Below are positions 17,586 to 26,720 of a stretch of 64,000 nt of DNA, in pieces. The stretch is taken from NCBI GenBank assembly GCA_016285455.1, contig JAEEQS010000002.1:248001-312000 (forward strand). The letters are read 5' to 3'. How positions within the stretch are numbered: position 1 is the first letter of the stretch; each line of letters starts with the position of its first letter. Position numbers and translations under genes: made by a program. The notes under the pieces are model-generated. The model was not told where the DNA came from. It worked only from the letters and a program-made list of their open reading frames with translations, and did not search any database. Source of the DNA: Bacteroidales bacterium (GTDB lineage Bacteria; Bacteroidota; Bacteroidia; Bacteroidales; UBA932).

Positions 17586-19154
17586 TTATTTTATCACGAA
17601 TTTGTAGATGCCGTTGACTCTGGAGCCTACAACGGCAGCGTTGCCATAGACGGTTGGGGATGACTCAAAGTTGTAGGCTACCTTTCTGGTATGAAGCACT
17701 TTGCCGGTCTTGGCTTCAGTCAGGTAGATATAGCCTTCTCCGTCTCCGGTAAAGATGTACATACGGTTTTCGTTATCGTAGAAAGCAACTGGGGAAGACC
17801 AGCAGAACTGATGAAGCGGAACGTTGTAAATAATGCTTCCGTCCTTTGTGGAAAGGGCCATCAGTTCACCGTTTGTCTTGGCCGCCTTGTTGCGGCAAAC
17901 GTTGGCAAAGACCATGTCTTTGCAGTCTCCCTGACCGAGAAGCGGAGTGGAGTACATTCCGCCGTCCAGGATCTTTCCGCCAAGATCTATTCTTCTGCAA
18001 GGAATCTTCTGCTCCCAGACAACGGTGCCGTCCAGAGCGTTGAGCTTGAGGAAAAAGCAACTACCGCTCATTCCCTGGCGGTCCACCTCGGATGCTGCAT
18101 AGAGGTAAGGCTTTCCGTCCTCAATGCGGCAGACAACGGTGCCGTCTGAATCGTCGTGATTCCAGTAATGCCATACCGGCTTCATTGTGTTGAGGTTGAT
18201 GCAGAGGATATTGCCGGCATTGTCCTGAACCCAGCCGTAATTTCTCCAGATGGCTATGCTGGACTCTATTCCCGGAGCCGCTCCGTTAACCTTGTATCGC
18301 AGAGTCTCCAGAAGCTTCAGATTGCCCTGCTCCCTCTCGAACTTGTAGATGCTGCCGTTTTCTCCCGGCCAGATAAGATATGAGCCGGCAACCACCGGAG
18401 AAGAGTCAAACGCACCCCAGTTTCTCCAGGCCTTGGAGTCTGAGTATTTGTAAGTTATCTGATGCTTAAGGAGATCCACGCAAAGCAGGCACATAGGAGT
18501 GTTTCTTGAAACGCCCTGCCCTATATAGAGATTCTTTAGCTCTGGGTCCAGAGAAGGAGAGCCTTTGATTGTATTCAACACGCTCAGGTCTTTCCTTGTT
18601 CTTTTGCCAGTGTTCCAGTCCAGGAAGTAGGCGTGTGAGTTCAACGATGCGAATATTACCTCCTCTCCGCTGAAATCGCCGAGAAGAACCCCTGCCTGTT
18701 TGAAAGCCTCTAAATCTTCAGCCTTCCAGTGCACGTAAATCGGCTGGCCGGTCCATCCTGTTCCGCCGCCCCAGTTTCCCATACGGGTGTTGAAGCCATC
18801 CTCGGGAGTGTTGAACGTCCAGGCTATTTCCACCGTGTCCGGCCTGTGGTCCAGCTTTCCGGCAAAAGACGCGTCGCGGAGCATATTTCTTCTGAAGGTA
18901 AAGGTTGAAAAATCAGAAGCGTACCTATCTTCCACATCCTTCAGGAAATGAGCCAGGGTGTCTGTCTTTTCCACAAAATAAACCACCTTCTGGGCAGAAG
19001 CGTAAGCCGTATCTGGGAGGAAAAGCTGCTCCAGCGGAATAACCTTTTCCAAAGTGTCTATGTTCTGGTTGTTGGCATCGCCTTCTCCGCTTCCCCTCTT
19101 GCAAGAAAAGGAAAGAAGCAGAAAGACGGACAGTAAAGTAACAAATGCTCTCAT
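17586..19154 (-). CDS. PQQ-like beta-propeller lipoprotein
   Basis: From ATG 19154 the protein has 522 residues and a lipoprotein signal (LLSVFLLLSFSC). The body consists of repeated propeller blades with Trp- and Gly-rich motifs (KAWRNWGAFDSSPVV, IWRNYGWVQDNAGNIL, LNALDGTVVWEQKIP, MYIFTGDGEGYIYLTEAKTG, NFESSPTVYGNAAVVGS), resembling PQQ enzyme repeats. No quinone-binding dehydrogenase set is obvious, so a scaffold or binding role is more likely than catalysis. Ligand unknown. The longer frame to 19205 is rejected because it lacks a signal. It is divergent from prfB and upstream of the esterase gene. Confidence 0.8.
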   Translation of the reverse strand: MRAFVTLLSVFLLLSFSCKRGSGEGDANNQNIDTLEKVIPLEQLFLPDTAYASAQKVVYFVEKTDTLAHFLKDVEDRYASDFSTFTFRRNMLRDASFAGKLDHRPDTVEIAWTFNTPEDGFNTRMGNWGGGTGWTGQPIYVHWKAEDLEAFKQAGVLLGDFSGEEVIFASLNSHAYFLDWNTGKRTRKDLSVLNTIKGSPSLDPELKNLYIGQGVSRNTPMCLLCVDLLKHQITYKYSDSKAWRNWGAFDSSPVVAGSYLIWPGENGSIYKFEREQGNLKLLETLRYKVNGAAPGIESSIAIWRNYGWVQDNAGNILCINLNTMKPVWHYWNHDDSDGTVVCRIEDGKPYLYAASEVDRQGMSGSCFFLKLNALDGTVVWEQKIPCRRIDLGGKILDGGMYSTPLLGQGDCKDMVFANVCRNKAAKTNGELMALSTKDGSIIYNVPLHQFCWSSPVAFYDNENRMYIFTGDGEGYIYLTEAKTGKVLHTRKVAYNFESSPTVYGNAAVVGSRVNGIYKFVIK

Positions 19155-19162
19155 TATTTTGC

Positions 19163-19170
19163 TAAATTTG
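19163..19170 (+). promoter_or_regulatory. -7 element for prfB
   Basis: TAAATTTG 58 bases upstream of the prfB ATG; no clear TTTG at about 19 bases. The leader downstream holds a small perfect inverted repeat (TTGGGA/TCCCAA, 179-184 and 190-195 of the 19 kb block). Confidence 0.35.
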
Positions 19171-19202
19171 TGGAGGGTTTGGGAATTTCTCCCAACAGAC
19201 CG

Positions 19203-19210
19203 CAAAGATA
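19203..19210 (-). promoter_or_regulatory. -7 element for the PQQ-like gene
   Basis: TATCTTTG on the minus strand, 48 bases upstream of ATG 19154; one-box match only. Confidence 0.35.
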
Positions 19211-19228
19211 AGAATTAAGTATCAAGAT

Positions 19229-20315
19229 ATGGAAAACTTTAAGGAACGCCTGGCTGCGTTAAGGAGGTCTCTTTGACTATGACGGCAAAGTCAGAGAGAT
19301 AGAAGAAAAGGAAAAAGTAACCACATCCCCGGGCTTCTGGGACAATCCCAAGGAAGCCGAAGCGTTTGTAAAAAAACTTTCCGGGGTAAAGTTCTGGGTA
19401 AAGGAACTGGACAGCCTCAAGAGAGAGGGAGAAGACCTTGACGTTCTGGTTGAGATGGAGGCTTCTGAAGAGGAAATCGCCCAGGCTGAATCTGCCTTGG
19501 AAAAACATCTGGAAGACTTGGAATTCAAGAGTATGCTCTCTCAGGAAGGAGATAACCTGGGAGCGCTGGTAAAGATAAATTCCGGAGCCGGCGGCACAGA
19601 AGCCAACGACTGGAGTTCTATGCTTATGAGAATGTACTCCAGATGGGGAGAGAGGAACGGATACAAGGTAACTGTCACCGATCTTCTTGAAGGAGACGAG
19701 GCCGGCATCAAATCAGCCACTCTGCAGATTGAAGGAGACTACGCCTACGGCTATCTGAAAGCCGAGAACGGCGTTCACCGCCTTGTGAGGATCTCCCCTT
19801 ACAACGCCCAGGGAAAAAGGCAGACCACCTTCTCTTCAGTTTTTGTATATCCGCTTGTAGACGAGAGCATTGAGATAGTCATCAACCCGGCAGACCTGGA
19901 GTGGGACACTTTCCGTTCCTCCGGAGCCGGCGGCCAGAACGTGAACAAGGTGGAAACCGGCGTTAGGGTAAGACATATCCCTACGGGAATTGTTGTTGAA
20001 AACACTGAAACCAGAAGCCAGCTTGACAACCGCCAGAACGCACTCCGTATCCTCAAGTCTCACCTCTACGAACTTGAGCTCCAGAAGAAACGCCAAAAAC
20101 AGGCGGAGCTGGAAGGTCAGAAAAAGAGAATCGAATGGGGAAGCCAGATTAGAAGCTACGTCCTTCATCCTTACAAGATGGTCAAAGACTTGAGAACCGG
20201 AGAAGAAACGGCCGACACCCAGGCCGTGCTGGACGGAGACCTCAACGAGTTCATGAAGGCTTTCCTGATGGGCAAGAAGCGCGGCGACAAAGACATTGAA
20301 GAAGATCTTGATTAA
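19229..20315 (+). CDS. prfB: peptide chain release factor 2 (programmed +1 frameshift)
   Basis: RF2 recognises UGA and UAA. The gene is read in two frames: 15 codons from ATG 19229 to CTT 19271-19273, then an in-frame TGA (19274-19276). A +1 shift skips T19274 and continues GAC TAT GAC to the stop at 20315, giving 361 residues. The shift site has the classic layout: an internal AGGAGG (19262-19267), CTT, TGA, C. The C-terminal part carries the GGQ peptidyl-hydrolysis motif (SSGAGGQNVNKVETG near residue 235). Frameshifting autoregulates RF2: low RF2 lets the ribosome shift at UGA. A frame starting at 19455 is only the internal part of this gene. Confidence 0.96.
19262..19277 (+). promoter_or_regulatory. 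prfB programmed frameshift site
   Basis: AGGAGG (19262-19267), then TCT, CTT (slippery codon) and TGA C. The internal Shine-Dalgarno-like element is 3 bases from the slippery codon, as in other bacterial prfB genes. Confidence 0.95.
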
Positions 20316-20341
20316 TATAAAACAAAAAAATCATCAACGAT

Positions 20342-21952
20342 ATGGCATACAAATACGAACCGATGTTTCAGATGGGAAAAGACACCACTGAATACTATCT
20401 TCTTACCAAAGACCACGTTAGCGTGGGAGAATTTGAAGGCCACCCTATTCTCAAGGTGGAGGCTGAAGGCCTTAGGATGCTTGCAAACCAGGCTTTCAGA
20501 GACGTAAACTTTCTGCTGCGTCCTGAGCACAACAACCAGGTTGCCAAGATCCTCAGCGATCCTGAAGCTTCAGACAACGACAAGTATGTAGCTCTCCAAT
20601 TCCTGCGCAACGCAGAAGTTGCAGCCAAAGGCAAGCTGCCTTTCTGCCAGGATACCGGAACAGCCATCATCCACGCCGAAAAAGGCCAGCAGGTCTGGAC
20701 CGGATTCGACGATGCAAAGGCTCTGTCAGACGGTGTATATAAGACTTACACAGAGGAGAATCTGCGCTACAGCCAGAACGCTCCGCTTACTATGTACAAG
20801 GAAGTGAACACCAAGTGCAACCTCCCTGCCCAGATAGACATAGAGGCTTCCGAGGGAATGGAATACCGTTTCCTTTGCGTAGTAAAGGGCGGCGGAAGCG
20901 CCAACAAGAGCTATCTCTACCAGATGACCAAGGCCGTCCTCAATCCGGACACTCTGGTTCCATTCCTGGTTGAGAAGATCAAGTCTCTGGGAACTGCAGC
21001 CTGCCCTCCTTACCATATCGCCTTCGTAATTGGTGGAACCTCAGCAGAAAAGAACCTTCTGACCGTAAAACTGGCATCAGCCAAATTCTACGACAATCTC
21101 CCAACCACCGGCAACGAGAGCGGCAGGGCTTTCAGAGACATTGAGCTTGAAAAGCAAGTTTTGGAAGAAGCATACAAGATCGGGCTTGGCGCTCAGTTCG
21201 GCGGCAAGTATCTGGCTCACGATGTTAGAATCATCCGCCTGCCTCGCCACGGCGCAAGCTGCCCTATCGGACTGGGCGTTAGCTGCTCTGCAGACCGCAA
21301 CATAAAAGCCAAGATAAACAAAGACGGTATCTGGATTGAAAAGCTTGACGACAATCCTGGGCGTCTGATTCCTGAAGAACTCCGCCAGGCTGGAGAAGGC
21401 AACGCTGTTAAGATAGACCTCAACCAGCCTATTCCTGACATTCTCAAGATACTGACCAAGTATCCTGTTTCCACACGCCTGAGCCTCAACGGAACAATCG
21501 TAGTTGCCAGAGACATAGCCCACGCTAAGCTTAAGGAAAGACTGGACAGCGGAGAAGGCCTTCCACAGTATTTCAAAGACCACCCTGTGTTCTACGCCGG
21601 CCCTGCCAAAACTCCTAAAGGCATGCCTTCAGGCTCCTTCGGCCCAACCACAGCTGCCCGTATGGACCCTTACGTAGACCTGTTCCAGAGCCACGGCGCC
21701 AGTATGATTATGCTCGCCAAGGGCAACCGCAGCCAGCAGGTAACTGATGCCTGCAAGAAGCACGGAGGCTTCTACCTGGGCAGCATCGGAGGCCCTGCAG
21801 CCATCCTTGCCCAGAACAACATCAAGAGCGTGGAATGCCTGGAATATCCGGAACTCGGAATGGAAGCCATCTGGAAGATCGAGGTTGAAGACTTCCCTGC
21901 CTTCATCCTCGTAGATGACAAGGGCAACGACTTCTTCGCCAAGTTCAAATAA
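20342..21952 (+). CDS. fumarate hydratase, class I (iron-sulfur)
   Basis: A 536-residue single-chain class I fumarase that interconverts fumarate and malate. The alpha-type part covers the first two thirds, with the 4Fe-4S region seen as [20 protein letters not shown] and conserved Cys residues near 225 and 311 ([28 protein letters not shown]). The beta-type part includes [15 protein letters not shown] and [19 protein letters not shown]. In an anaerobe this serves the reductive branch to succinate, consistent with the methylmalonyl-CoA decarboxylase at 44612. It follows prfB by 26 bases and may be cotranscribed. Confidence in the enzyme class is high; fumA versus fumB naming is not meaningful here. 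Confidence 0.95.
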   Translation: MAYKYEPMFQMGKDTTEYYLLTKDHVSVGEFEGHPILKVEAEGLRMLANQAFRDVNFLLRPEHNNQVAKILSDPEASDNDKYVALQFLRNAEVAAKGKLPFCQDTGTAIIHAEKGQQVWTGFDDAKALSDGVYKTYTEENLRYSQNAPLTMYKEVNTKCNLPAQIDIEASEGMEYRFLCVVKGGGSANKSYLYQMTKAVLNPDTLVPFLVEKIKSLGTAACPPYHIAFVIGGTSAEKNLLTVKLASAKFYDNLPTTGNESGRAFRDIELEKQVLEEAYKIGLGAQFGGKYLAHDVRIIRLPRHGASCPIGLGVSCSADRNIKAKINKDGIWIEKLDDNPGRLIPEELRQAGEGNAVKIDLNQPIPDILKILTKYPVSTRLSLNGTIVVARDIAHAKLKERLDSGEGLPQYFKDHPVFYAGPAKTPKGMPSGSFGPTTAARMDPYVDLFQSHGASMIMLAKGNRSQQVTDACKKHGGFYLGSIGGPAAILAQNNIKSVECLEYPELGMEAIWKIEVEDFPAFILVDDKGNDFFAKFK

Positions 21953-21958
21953 ACTAAG

Positions 21959-22534
21959 TTAGCCGCCAATAGAGGTAAGGCCTTCGGTCACGTAAGCAAT
22001 AAACGTGTCCAGATAATTCTCGATTAGCGACTGGGAGCTCCTGGCAGCAAGAAGCATATCGCGATGAAATATCATTTGATTCTTCAGCTTCTGGAGGGCT
22101 TCCTGGCGCATATTGTACTTGTCTTCGCCTTCTCCAGGCCTGTCGTGCCTCAGGTCCTCGAATTCTCTCTCAAGGCCGTTGTAAATGGCTTCTTCATTGT
22201 GGATATAATCTATCAGATTTTCCAGAGGGAAAGGCTCGGACAAAGGAAATGACAGCATTATCGCAGAGGCTTTTGCCGTAAAGCTCTTTCTGGCGCATTC
22301 TCCGCTTACCTCAAAAGTTATGGTTCCGCCTCCGGCTAGCTGGATTACTCCAGGATGCTCTGAAATATATTCTGTCATTCTTTTCTGTTTCAGAGACCTG
22401 GAAGTTTTGTTCTTAACAATCTTTGTTATTGTATTGCCTTCTACAACAGCCTCGGAATCCTGTGCCTGCATATTAACCCACGGCCCGAACAGCAGTACCA
22501 GACCCCCGATGAATATTTTCCTGAATGATTTCAT
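21959..22534 (-). CDS. exported protein of unknown function
   Basis: From ATG 22534 this is a 191-residue protein with a signal peptide (KIFIGGLVLLFGPWVNMQAQ). Then comes a charged stretch (ITKIVKNKTSRSLKQKRMTEY), a predicted small beta region (GVIQLAGGGTITFEVSG) and a helical C-terminal half rich in Glu, Arg and Lys. I do not recognise a family. The frame can be extended to 22621 but that adds a non-signal leader upstream of the -7 box at 22574, so the internal ATG is chosen. It has its own two-box promoter and is convergent with the fumarase gene, 6 bases from its stop. Confidence 0.7.
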   Translation of the reverse strand: MKSFRKIFIGGLVLLFGPWVNMQAQDSEAVVEGNTITKIVKNKTSRSLKQKRMTEYISEHPGVIQLAGGGTITFEVSGECARKSFTAKASAIMLSFPLSEPFPLENLIDYIHNEEAIYNGLEREFEDLRHDRPGEGEDKYNMRQEALQKLKNQMIFHRDMLLAARSSQSLIENYLDTFIAYVTEGLTSIGG

Positions 22535-22573
22535 AATAGTTTCTGTTTTTGGAATGATTCTCTTTAGCTTTTT

Positions 22574-22604
22574 CAAAAATAATAAAAGATTGCGGCAAAT
22601 CAAA
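22574..22604 (-). promoter_or_regulatory. Bacteroidetes-type promoter for the exported protein at 21959
   Basis: On the minus strand TTTG (22601-22604), 19 bases, TATTTTTG (22574-22581). The start of transcription would be near 22567, 33 bases before ATG 22534. Confidence 0.7.
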
Positions 22605-22641
22605 GGTTTATCTATAAGCAAGAGTATTTGCGTCTAAGTGT

Positions 22642-22649
22642 TATATTTG
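22642..22649 (+). promoter_or_regulatory. -7 element for the lipoprotein at 22672
   Basis: TATATTTG, 22 bases before the ATG. A TTTG lies upstream at 22627-22630, but the 11-base spacing is too short, so only the -7 box is supported. Confidence 0.4.
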
Positions 22650-22671
22650 CACAGTAGTTTCAAAAAAGAGT

Positions 22672-23313
22672 ATGATGAAGTTCAGTATCGCGATATTGGC
22701 GGCCGCAGTTATCTGCCTTTCTTCCTGCAAGAACGGCAAGACTGTAAACAATGAGGCAGAAACAACTCAAGCTCCAAAGCAAGAGCAGGCAGCCCCACAG
22801 TCGAAAGCAGAAGTACAGGCTCCTGCCGTAGATGTGGTTTTTCTTGCAAATCTTTACTGCAAGACCACCGATCTAGACAAGGCCAGGGTGTTTCAGGGCA
22901 AAGACACCAACCCTCTATTTACTATACGCAAAGACGTGGAGAACAATTATGCTGCAGTTTACGCCAACACCCAATACCAAAACTCTCTGGAATTCTATCT
23001 GTGGACAGACAAAGACGGCGCCAAGATTCTGGGAGTTAACCTTACAGAAGAGGGAGAAAAGGGCCACAACAGAAGATCTCTGGGGTTCTATACTTACGAC
23101 TCCCGCCTGAATATGGTGGTTGCGTGCAAGGGGCTGAATGAACTCTTCAGCAACAAGATGCTTTCTCTAAGAATAAATATCTCAAAGTTTACAATAAAGT
23201 TACCAACCAGTCCAAAGAATGAGGATATCACTCTCTGCTACTGGGAAAAGAAAGACAAGGAAAAATACAACGAGCTGGTCTTCAAGTGGGACGGCCACAC
23301 TTTCAACCTCTAG
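22672..23313 (+). CDS. lipoprotein of unknown function
   Basis: A 213-residue protein with a clear lipoprotein signal (SIAILAAAVICLSSC), a 30-residue Gln/Ala/Glu linker, and a mixed alpha/beta body (VVFLANLYCKTTDLDKARVF, SLEFYLWTDKDGAKILGVN, RSLGFYTYDSRLNMVVACKG). I recognise no domain. ATG 22675 is an equally possible start one codon downstream. Its stop codon TAG (23311-23313) overlaps the TAG of the convergent GH84 gene (23310-23312) within the palindrome CTAG, so the two genes end on the same bases. The own -7 element at 22642 supports independent transcription. Confidence 0.75.
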   Translation: MMKFSIAILAAAVICLSSCKNGKTVNNEAETTQAPKQEQAAPQSKAEVQAPAVDVVFLANLYCKTTDLDKARVFQGKDTNPLFTIRKDVENNYAAVYANTQYQNSLEFYLWTDKDGAKILGVNLTEEGEKGHNRRSLGFYTYDSRLNMVVACKGLNELFSNKMLSLRINISKFTIKLPTSPKNEDITLCYWEKKDKEKYNELVFKWDGHTFNL

Positions 23314-25412
23314 TTAGTCTGTTCTCTAAGCCACTGGATAAACGGCAGCAAGACTTTTGCTGAAGGCTCTGCAGTACGTTCTGCCATCTTGATATGCTCT
23401 CCCATTCCGCCCAGAATCTCAAAGCGGAAATCAGGATCATTTTCATAATCTCTCTGAGCAGGTTTCTCGCCTTCCATCAGCTGAATAGCCTCGTCTGTCA
23501 TAGCTTCAAGCTTCAGAAGCCACGGGCGAATGTCGCTGTAGAAGAGCCTATCTGATTCATTATTTGAATCTTTCATCTTCTTAATTTCCTGGCAGGAGGC
23601 GTTTAGTTTTCTCAATTCTCTAAGCAATGAACCTGGCGCAGGCTTGCCTTTTTCAACAGACTGTTTGTATCGCGATACAAGATATTCAAACTCGTCAAAG
23701 TCATAGTATCTGAGAGCAGGAATAATGTTCTTCAGGTCTTCTGCCCTTTCCTTCCCTACTACTGCCGGAATGGCGGCTTCCCAGCTGCGATAGTTGTTGA
23801 AAGCAGATGTGTTCCAGGAATAGTCTGCTGTGCTGAACAAGCCTATCTTGGACAGTTCTCCCTGCTGCATAGGGTTTACAATCAAAGTGTTTGCTCCGGT
23901 AAGATACTCTTCCAGAGTAGAAGTGCTGTAGATATGAGTCTCATCTCTGAAGTTGGTATATGCGTCGGCGATGAATAGCTTTGTCACATCTGAATCGTTG
24001 CACAGATAATTCCACCACCAGCTGGTGCTCCGTCCCAGCCATGACTTCACTTTTGCAAGGTCATAGTTGTTCGGTACGGACCAGACATTTGCGCCAGTGA
24101 TGTATATGTTTACCTTCTCAGGAACCGGAGTCAGGCTCTGGAAGAAAGCCTTGGCCTGGTCTTCGTCCACCCAGGAATAGGCATAGAGCTGAGGCACATA
24201 ATGCAGCGGCTTAACGGTATCTGCGGGAGCTGTTCCCGGCTTGTTCCACCTCTTGTCTATGGTCTGTTGGAGCAAAGCAAGATTGTCTGCACACTGCTTC
24301 AGAATTATAGGGTCAGAAGAGACTCCCACGTCATCTACAAACACTCCGAACTGCCTTATTCCCAGAGAGTACATGCTCTCGAATTTTTGCATTATGTGAG
24401 GGATGATATCCTTGTCTTTGCCTTCCGCAAAAGCCTTGCCCGGATGGATGGCCCAGATGAAATCCACCTTGCACTGCCTTGCAGTTTCAGCGATGTCTTT
24501 CATCATATCCTGAGTCAGATAACCTACTCTCTCCTGCTCAGCAGTAATGGATGTCGGATACGGCTCGCTCCAGTATCTTGAATGGTAAGGATCACTCTTT
24601 GCCCCGTACATATAGGTGTTCAGCTTGTACCTTGCCATAAACCGGAACAGATCCTTTGTAACCGCCGCAGAATAAGGCACTCCGTAGTATCCCTCTATCA
24701 CTCCGCGATGCTTAACATCCGCCCAGTCATAGATTGTGATTGCAGGGTGAAAATAGTGTTCCATAATCTGCTCCAGCGTGGCCAGGCCATAGAATACGGC
24801 GTCTGTATTGATTCCCAATATGAGAACTTGCGCCGGCCTTTCAAACTTGGCAGGATTCTCAACTCCGGAAAACTTTTCCTCCAGCACCTGATCGCTTGTA
24901 AGACAAAGAATATGATTGTCATAAGTTCCCATCTTTTTATGTTTTCCCATTTCAATGTAAAACTTGTCCAGTTTCAAAGTATCAGCCATCTTGTCCACAA
25001 CGCCCCCCGAGCCGCAAATGCCAAGAAGAATGTTGAAGTGCTTCTTTTTGTAACTGTCTGAGAATTCATATTCAAATCCTCTTTCAGAAAGAATCTGCTC
25101 AGCTCTGGCTATTGTAACTTCATCAATTCCCTGTTCTGCCACAATATTCACCTTTCTTTTTGCATTTTTCACAAAATAACCATTCCATTTTACAGCTTCA
25201 GTCAGTGATTCTGGATTAACCATCTTTTTGGGAGTTGGATATATTTTGTAGTACAAGGCACCGTTCCAAAATCCATTCATAGTTTCTGCTGGCCGCCGGG
25301 GCATCTGAAGAGATGGATTATAAACAATATCTGATGTATTTTGGCTATAAACAAAACTGCAAAAGCACATCAAAAAAACAGTTAATCCAATTGCACAAAT
25401 ATTCTTTTTCAT
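23310..25412 (-). CDS. secreted GH84-family beta-N-acetylglucosaminidase
   Basis: From ATG 25412 the protein has 700 residues with a signal peptide (ICAIGLTVFLMCFCSFVYSQ). An N-terminal domain of about 150 residues, typical of GH20/GH84 enzymes, precedes the GH84 barrel: HRGVIEGYYGVPYSAA, KLNTYMYGAKSDPYHSRYW, and GVFVDDVG with the Asp-Asp catalytic pair of substrate-assisted hexosaminidases. GH84 members remove beta-linked N-acetylglucosamine, including from O-GlcNAc proteins and hyaluronan or mucin glycans; a gut glycan-foraging role is inferred. A helical C-terminal part follows. The 66-base 5' extension of the frame is rejected because it precedes the signal. The AAA ATPase gene ends 38 bases upstream. 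Confidence 0.9.
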   Translation of the reverse strand: MKKNICAIGLTVFLMCFCSFVYSQNTSDIVYNPSLQMPRRPAETMNGFWNGALYYKIYPTPKKMVNPESLTEAVKWNGYFVKNAKRKVNIVAEQGIDEVTIARAEQILSERGFEYEFSDSYKKKHFNILLGICGSGGVVDKMADTLKLDKFYIEMGKHKKMGTYDNHILCLTSDQVLEEKFSGVENPAKFERPAQVLILGINTDAVFYGLATLEQIMEHYFHPAITIYDWADVKHRGVIEGYYGVPYSAAVTKDLFRFMARYKLNTYMYGAKSDPYHSRYWSEPYPTSITAEQERVGYLTQDMMKDIAETARQCKVDFIWAIHPGKAFAEGKDKDIIPHIMQKFESMYSLGIRQFGVFVDDVGVSSDPIILKQCADNLALLQQTIDKRWNKPGTAPADTVKPLHYVPQLYAYSWVDEDQAKAFFQSLTPVPEKVNIYITGANVWSVPNNYDLAKVKSWLGRSTSWWWNYLCNDSDVTKLFIADAYTNFRDETHIYSTSTLEEYLTGANTLIVNPMQQGELSKIGLFSTADYSWNTSAFNNYRSWEAAIPAVVGKERAEDLKNIIPALRYYDFDEFEYLVSRYKQSVEKGKPAPGSLLRELRKLNASCQEIKKMKDSNNESDRLFYSDIRPWLLKLEAMTDEAIQLMEGEKPAQRDYENDPDFRFEILGGMGEHIKMAERTAEPSAKVLLPFIQWLREQTN

Positions 25413-25450
25413 CGCGATAATTATTTCACATATACCTACTTTACTTTTTT

Positions 25451-26638
25451 TCAAAACAATTCGGAAGGATTGGCGCATAGAAAATCTTCTGCTCCTATGC
25501 CTCCGTTTCCTACAACCAAAGATAATTTTGGGTGGAACAGTTTCTTGAATTCACTCAATCCCTTGTTCCACTTGTCATCATTGCCCTTCACCTCAATAGC
25601 AATAAGCTTTCCTTTCTTTTCAAGTATATAATCAACCTCACAACCTGTACCTACACGCCAATAATACACTTTATAATCACCAGCGTATGCATAGCTCATA
25701 ATATGAGCACCTATTGCCGACTCAAACATCCTGCCCCACAGAGTCCTGTCAGACAATGTCTCATCTAAACTCTTGTCTACATAGAGTGTCTTGAGAGCGC
25801 TGTTGAAAACCTGATGCTTGGGAACAGAGTTCTTTCTTCGGGCCATATCTTTGGCATACTTGTTAAGTCCTGCAACCAATCCAGCCTGGGACAAAAGATT
25901 AAGGTAGCCCGTTATGGTAGTTGTATTGCCTGCATCGTTCATCTGCCCTATCATTTTGTTAAGAGCCAGTTCTTGGCCGGAATAGGCACTCGACAACTCA
26001 AAAGTCTGCCTAAGCAAGGCTGGTTTTCCTATGTTCTCATTCACGAGGATATCTTTGTTTATGGTCGCATCAACAATAGAGCCGCTTATATAATTCTGCC
26101 AACGATCTCTGTCTTTAACAAAAGGAGCTGCGCCGGGATATGCCCCGTAATAAACAAACTCTTCCAATGAAAAGCCAAAAGCATCGCGCATCTCCGCAAA
26201 AGACCAGTGTGATAGAATTATACGCTCATATCTTCCTTGCAAACTGTCTGCCAATCCTTTATCCAGCATCACTCTAGAAGATCCCAACAAAATGACTTTA
26301 AGCGGCACATCATTGAACGTATCACTATCCCACTCTTTCTTGACTATTTCGCTCCAACCTGATATTTTCTGGATTTCATCTATAATCAAAATAAGCTGGG
26401 GAAGGTACTCAACTTTAATTTTAACTCGCGCCGCTTCCCAGCAGTTGCTGATCCAAGCAAAGCCGGAAGCAGGAACAGCGTCAGCTGTATAAAACAGGAA
26501 AGGAATATCTTGCGAGGTCACAACCTGCTTCATCAAAGTTGATTTTCCAACCTGACGAGGACCCATTATCACCTGAATAAACTTGCGTTTCTCAGCTAAT
26601 CTGCGCAAAAGGACATTATATTGAGATCTCTTATACAT
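25451..26638 (-). CDS. AAA_14/DUF4143 family ATPase
   Basis: A 395-residue protein with an N-terminal P-loop ATPase domain: Walker A GPRQVGKSTLM near residue 27, Walker B LILIIDEIQKI near residue 87, and KVILLGSSRVML. A DUF4143 domain fills the C-terminal half and includes a restriction-endonuclease-like core (EVDYILEKKGKLIAIEVKG, the D...ExK pattern). These genes are common, often multicopy and laterally moved in Bacteroidetes; their function is unknown. Codon use looks more AT-rich than the flanking genes, supporting transfer. A strong promoter at 26683-26714 carries repeats that may be operators. GH84 follows after 38 bases and may be cotranscribed. Confidence 0.88.
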   Translation of the reverse strand: MYKRSQYNVLLRRLAEKRKFIQVIMGPRQVGKSTLMKQVVTSQDIPFLFYTADAVPASGFAWISNCWEAARVKIKVEYLPQLILIIDEIQKISGWSEIVKKEWDSDTFNDVPLKVILLGSSRVMLDKGLADSLQGRYERIILSHWSFAEMRDAFGFSLEEFVYYGAYPGAAPFVKDRDRWQNYISGSIVDATINKDILVNENIGKPALLRQTFELSSAYSGQELALNKMIGQMNDAGNTTTITGYLNLLSQAGLVAGLNKYAKDMARRKNSVPKHQVFNSALKTLYVDKSLDETLSDRTLWGRMFESAIGAHIMSYAYAGDYKVYYWRVGTGCEVDYILEKKGKLIAIEVKGNDDKWNKGLSEFKKLFHPKLSLVVGNGGIGAEDFLCANPSELF

Positions 26639-26664
26639 AAGTCTTTACACTGATTCTTTATAAT

Positions 26665-26697
26665 TTTACTCAATAAGGTGAGCAAATTTACTCAATA
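26665..26697. repeat. Direct repeat of TTTACTCAATA (two copies, 22-bp period)
   Basis: TTTACTCAATA occurs at 26665-26675 and again at 26687-26697. On the minus strand (TATTGAGTAAA) the upstream copy overlaps the -7 element of the ATPase promoter and the second lies about one DNA turn past the expected start of transcription, a layout expected of a repressor operator. Confidence 0.6.
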
Positions 26698-26714
26698 GAA
26701 TGCGAAAATGCAAA
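26683..26714 (-). promoter_or_regulatory. Bacteroidetes-type promoter for the AAA_14/DUF4143 ATPase
   Basis: On the minus strand TTTG (26711-26714), 20 bases, TAAATTTG (26683-26690). The start of transcription would be near 26676, giving a leader of about 38 bases to the ATG at 26638. Confidence 0.7.
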
Positions 26715-26720
26715 TATTAT

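Noticed and set aside
19179..19195. Inverted repeat TTGGGA/TCCCAA as a terminator
   Set aside because: Only six pairs and no T-run; it lies in the shared leader between divergent promoters, so at most a leader hairpin or operator.
19455..20315. prfB starting at an internal ATG
   Set aside because: The upstream sequence encodes the standard RF2 N terminus once the +1 frameshift is applied.
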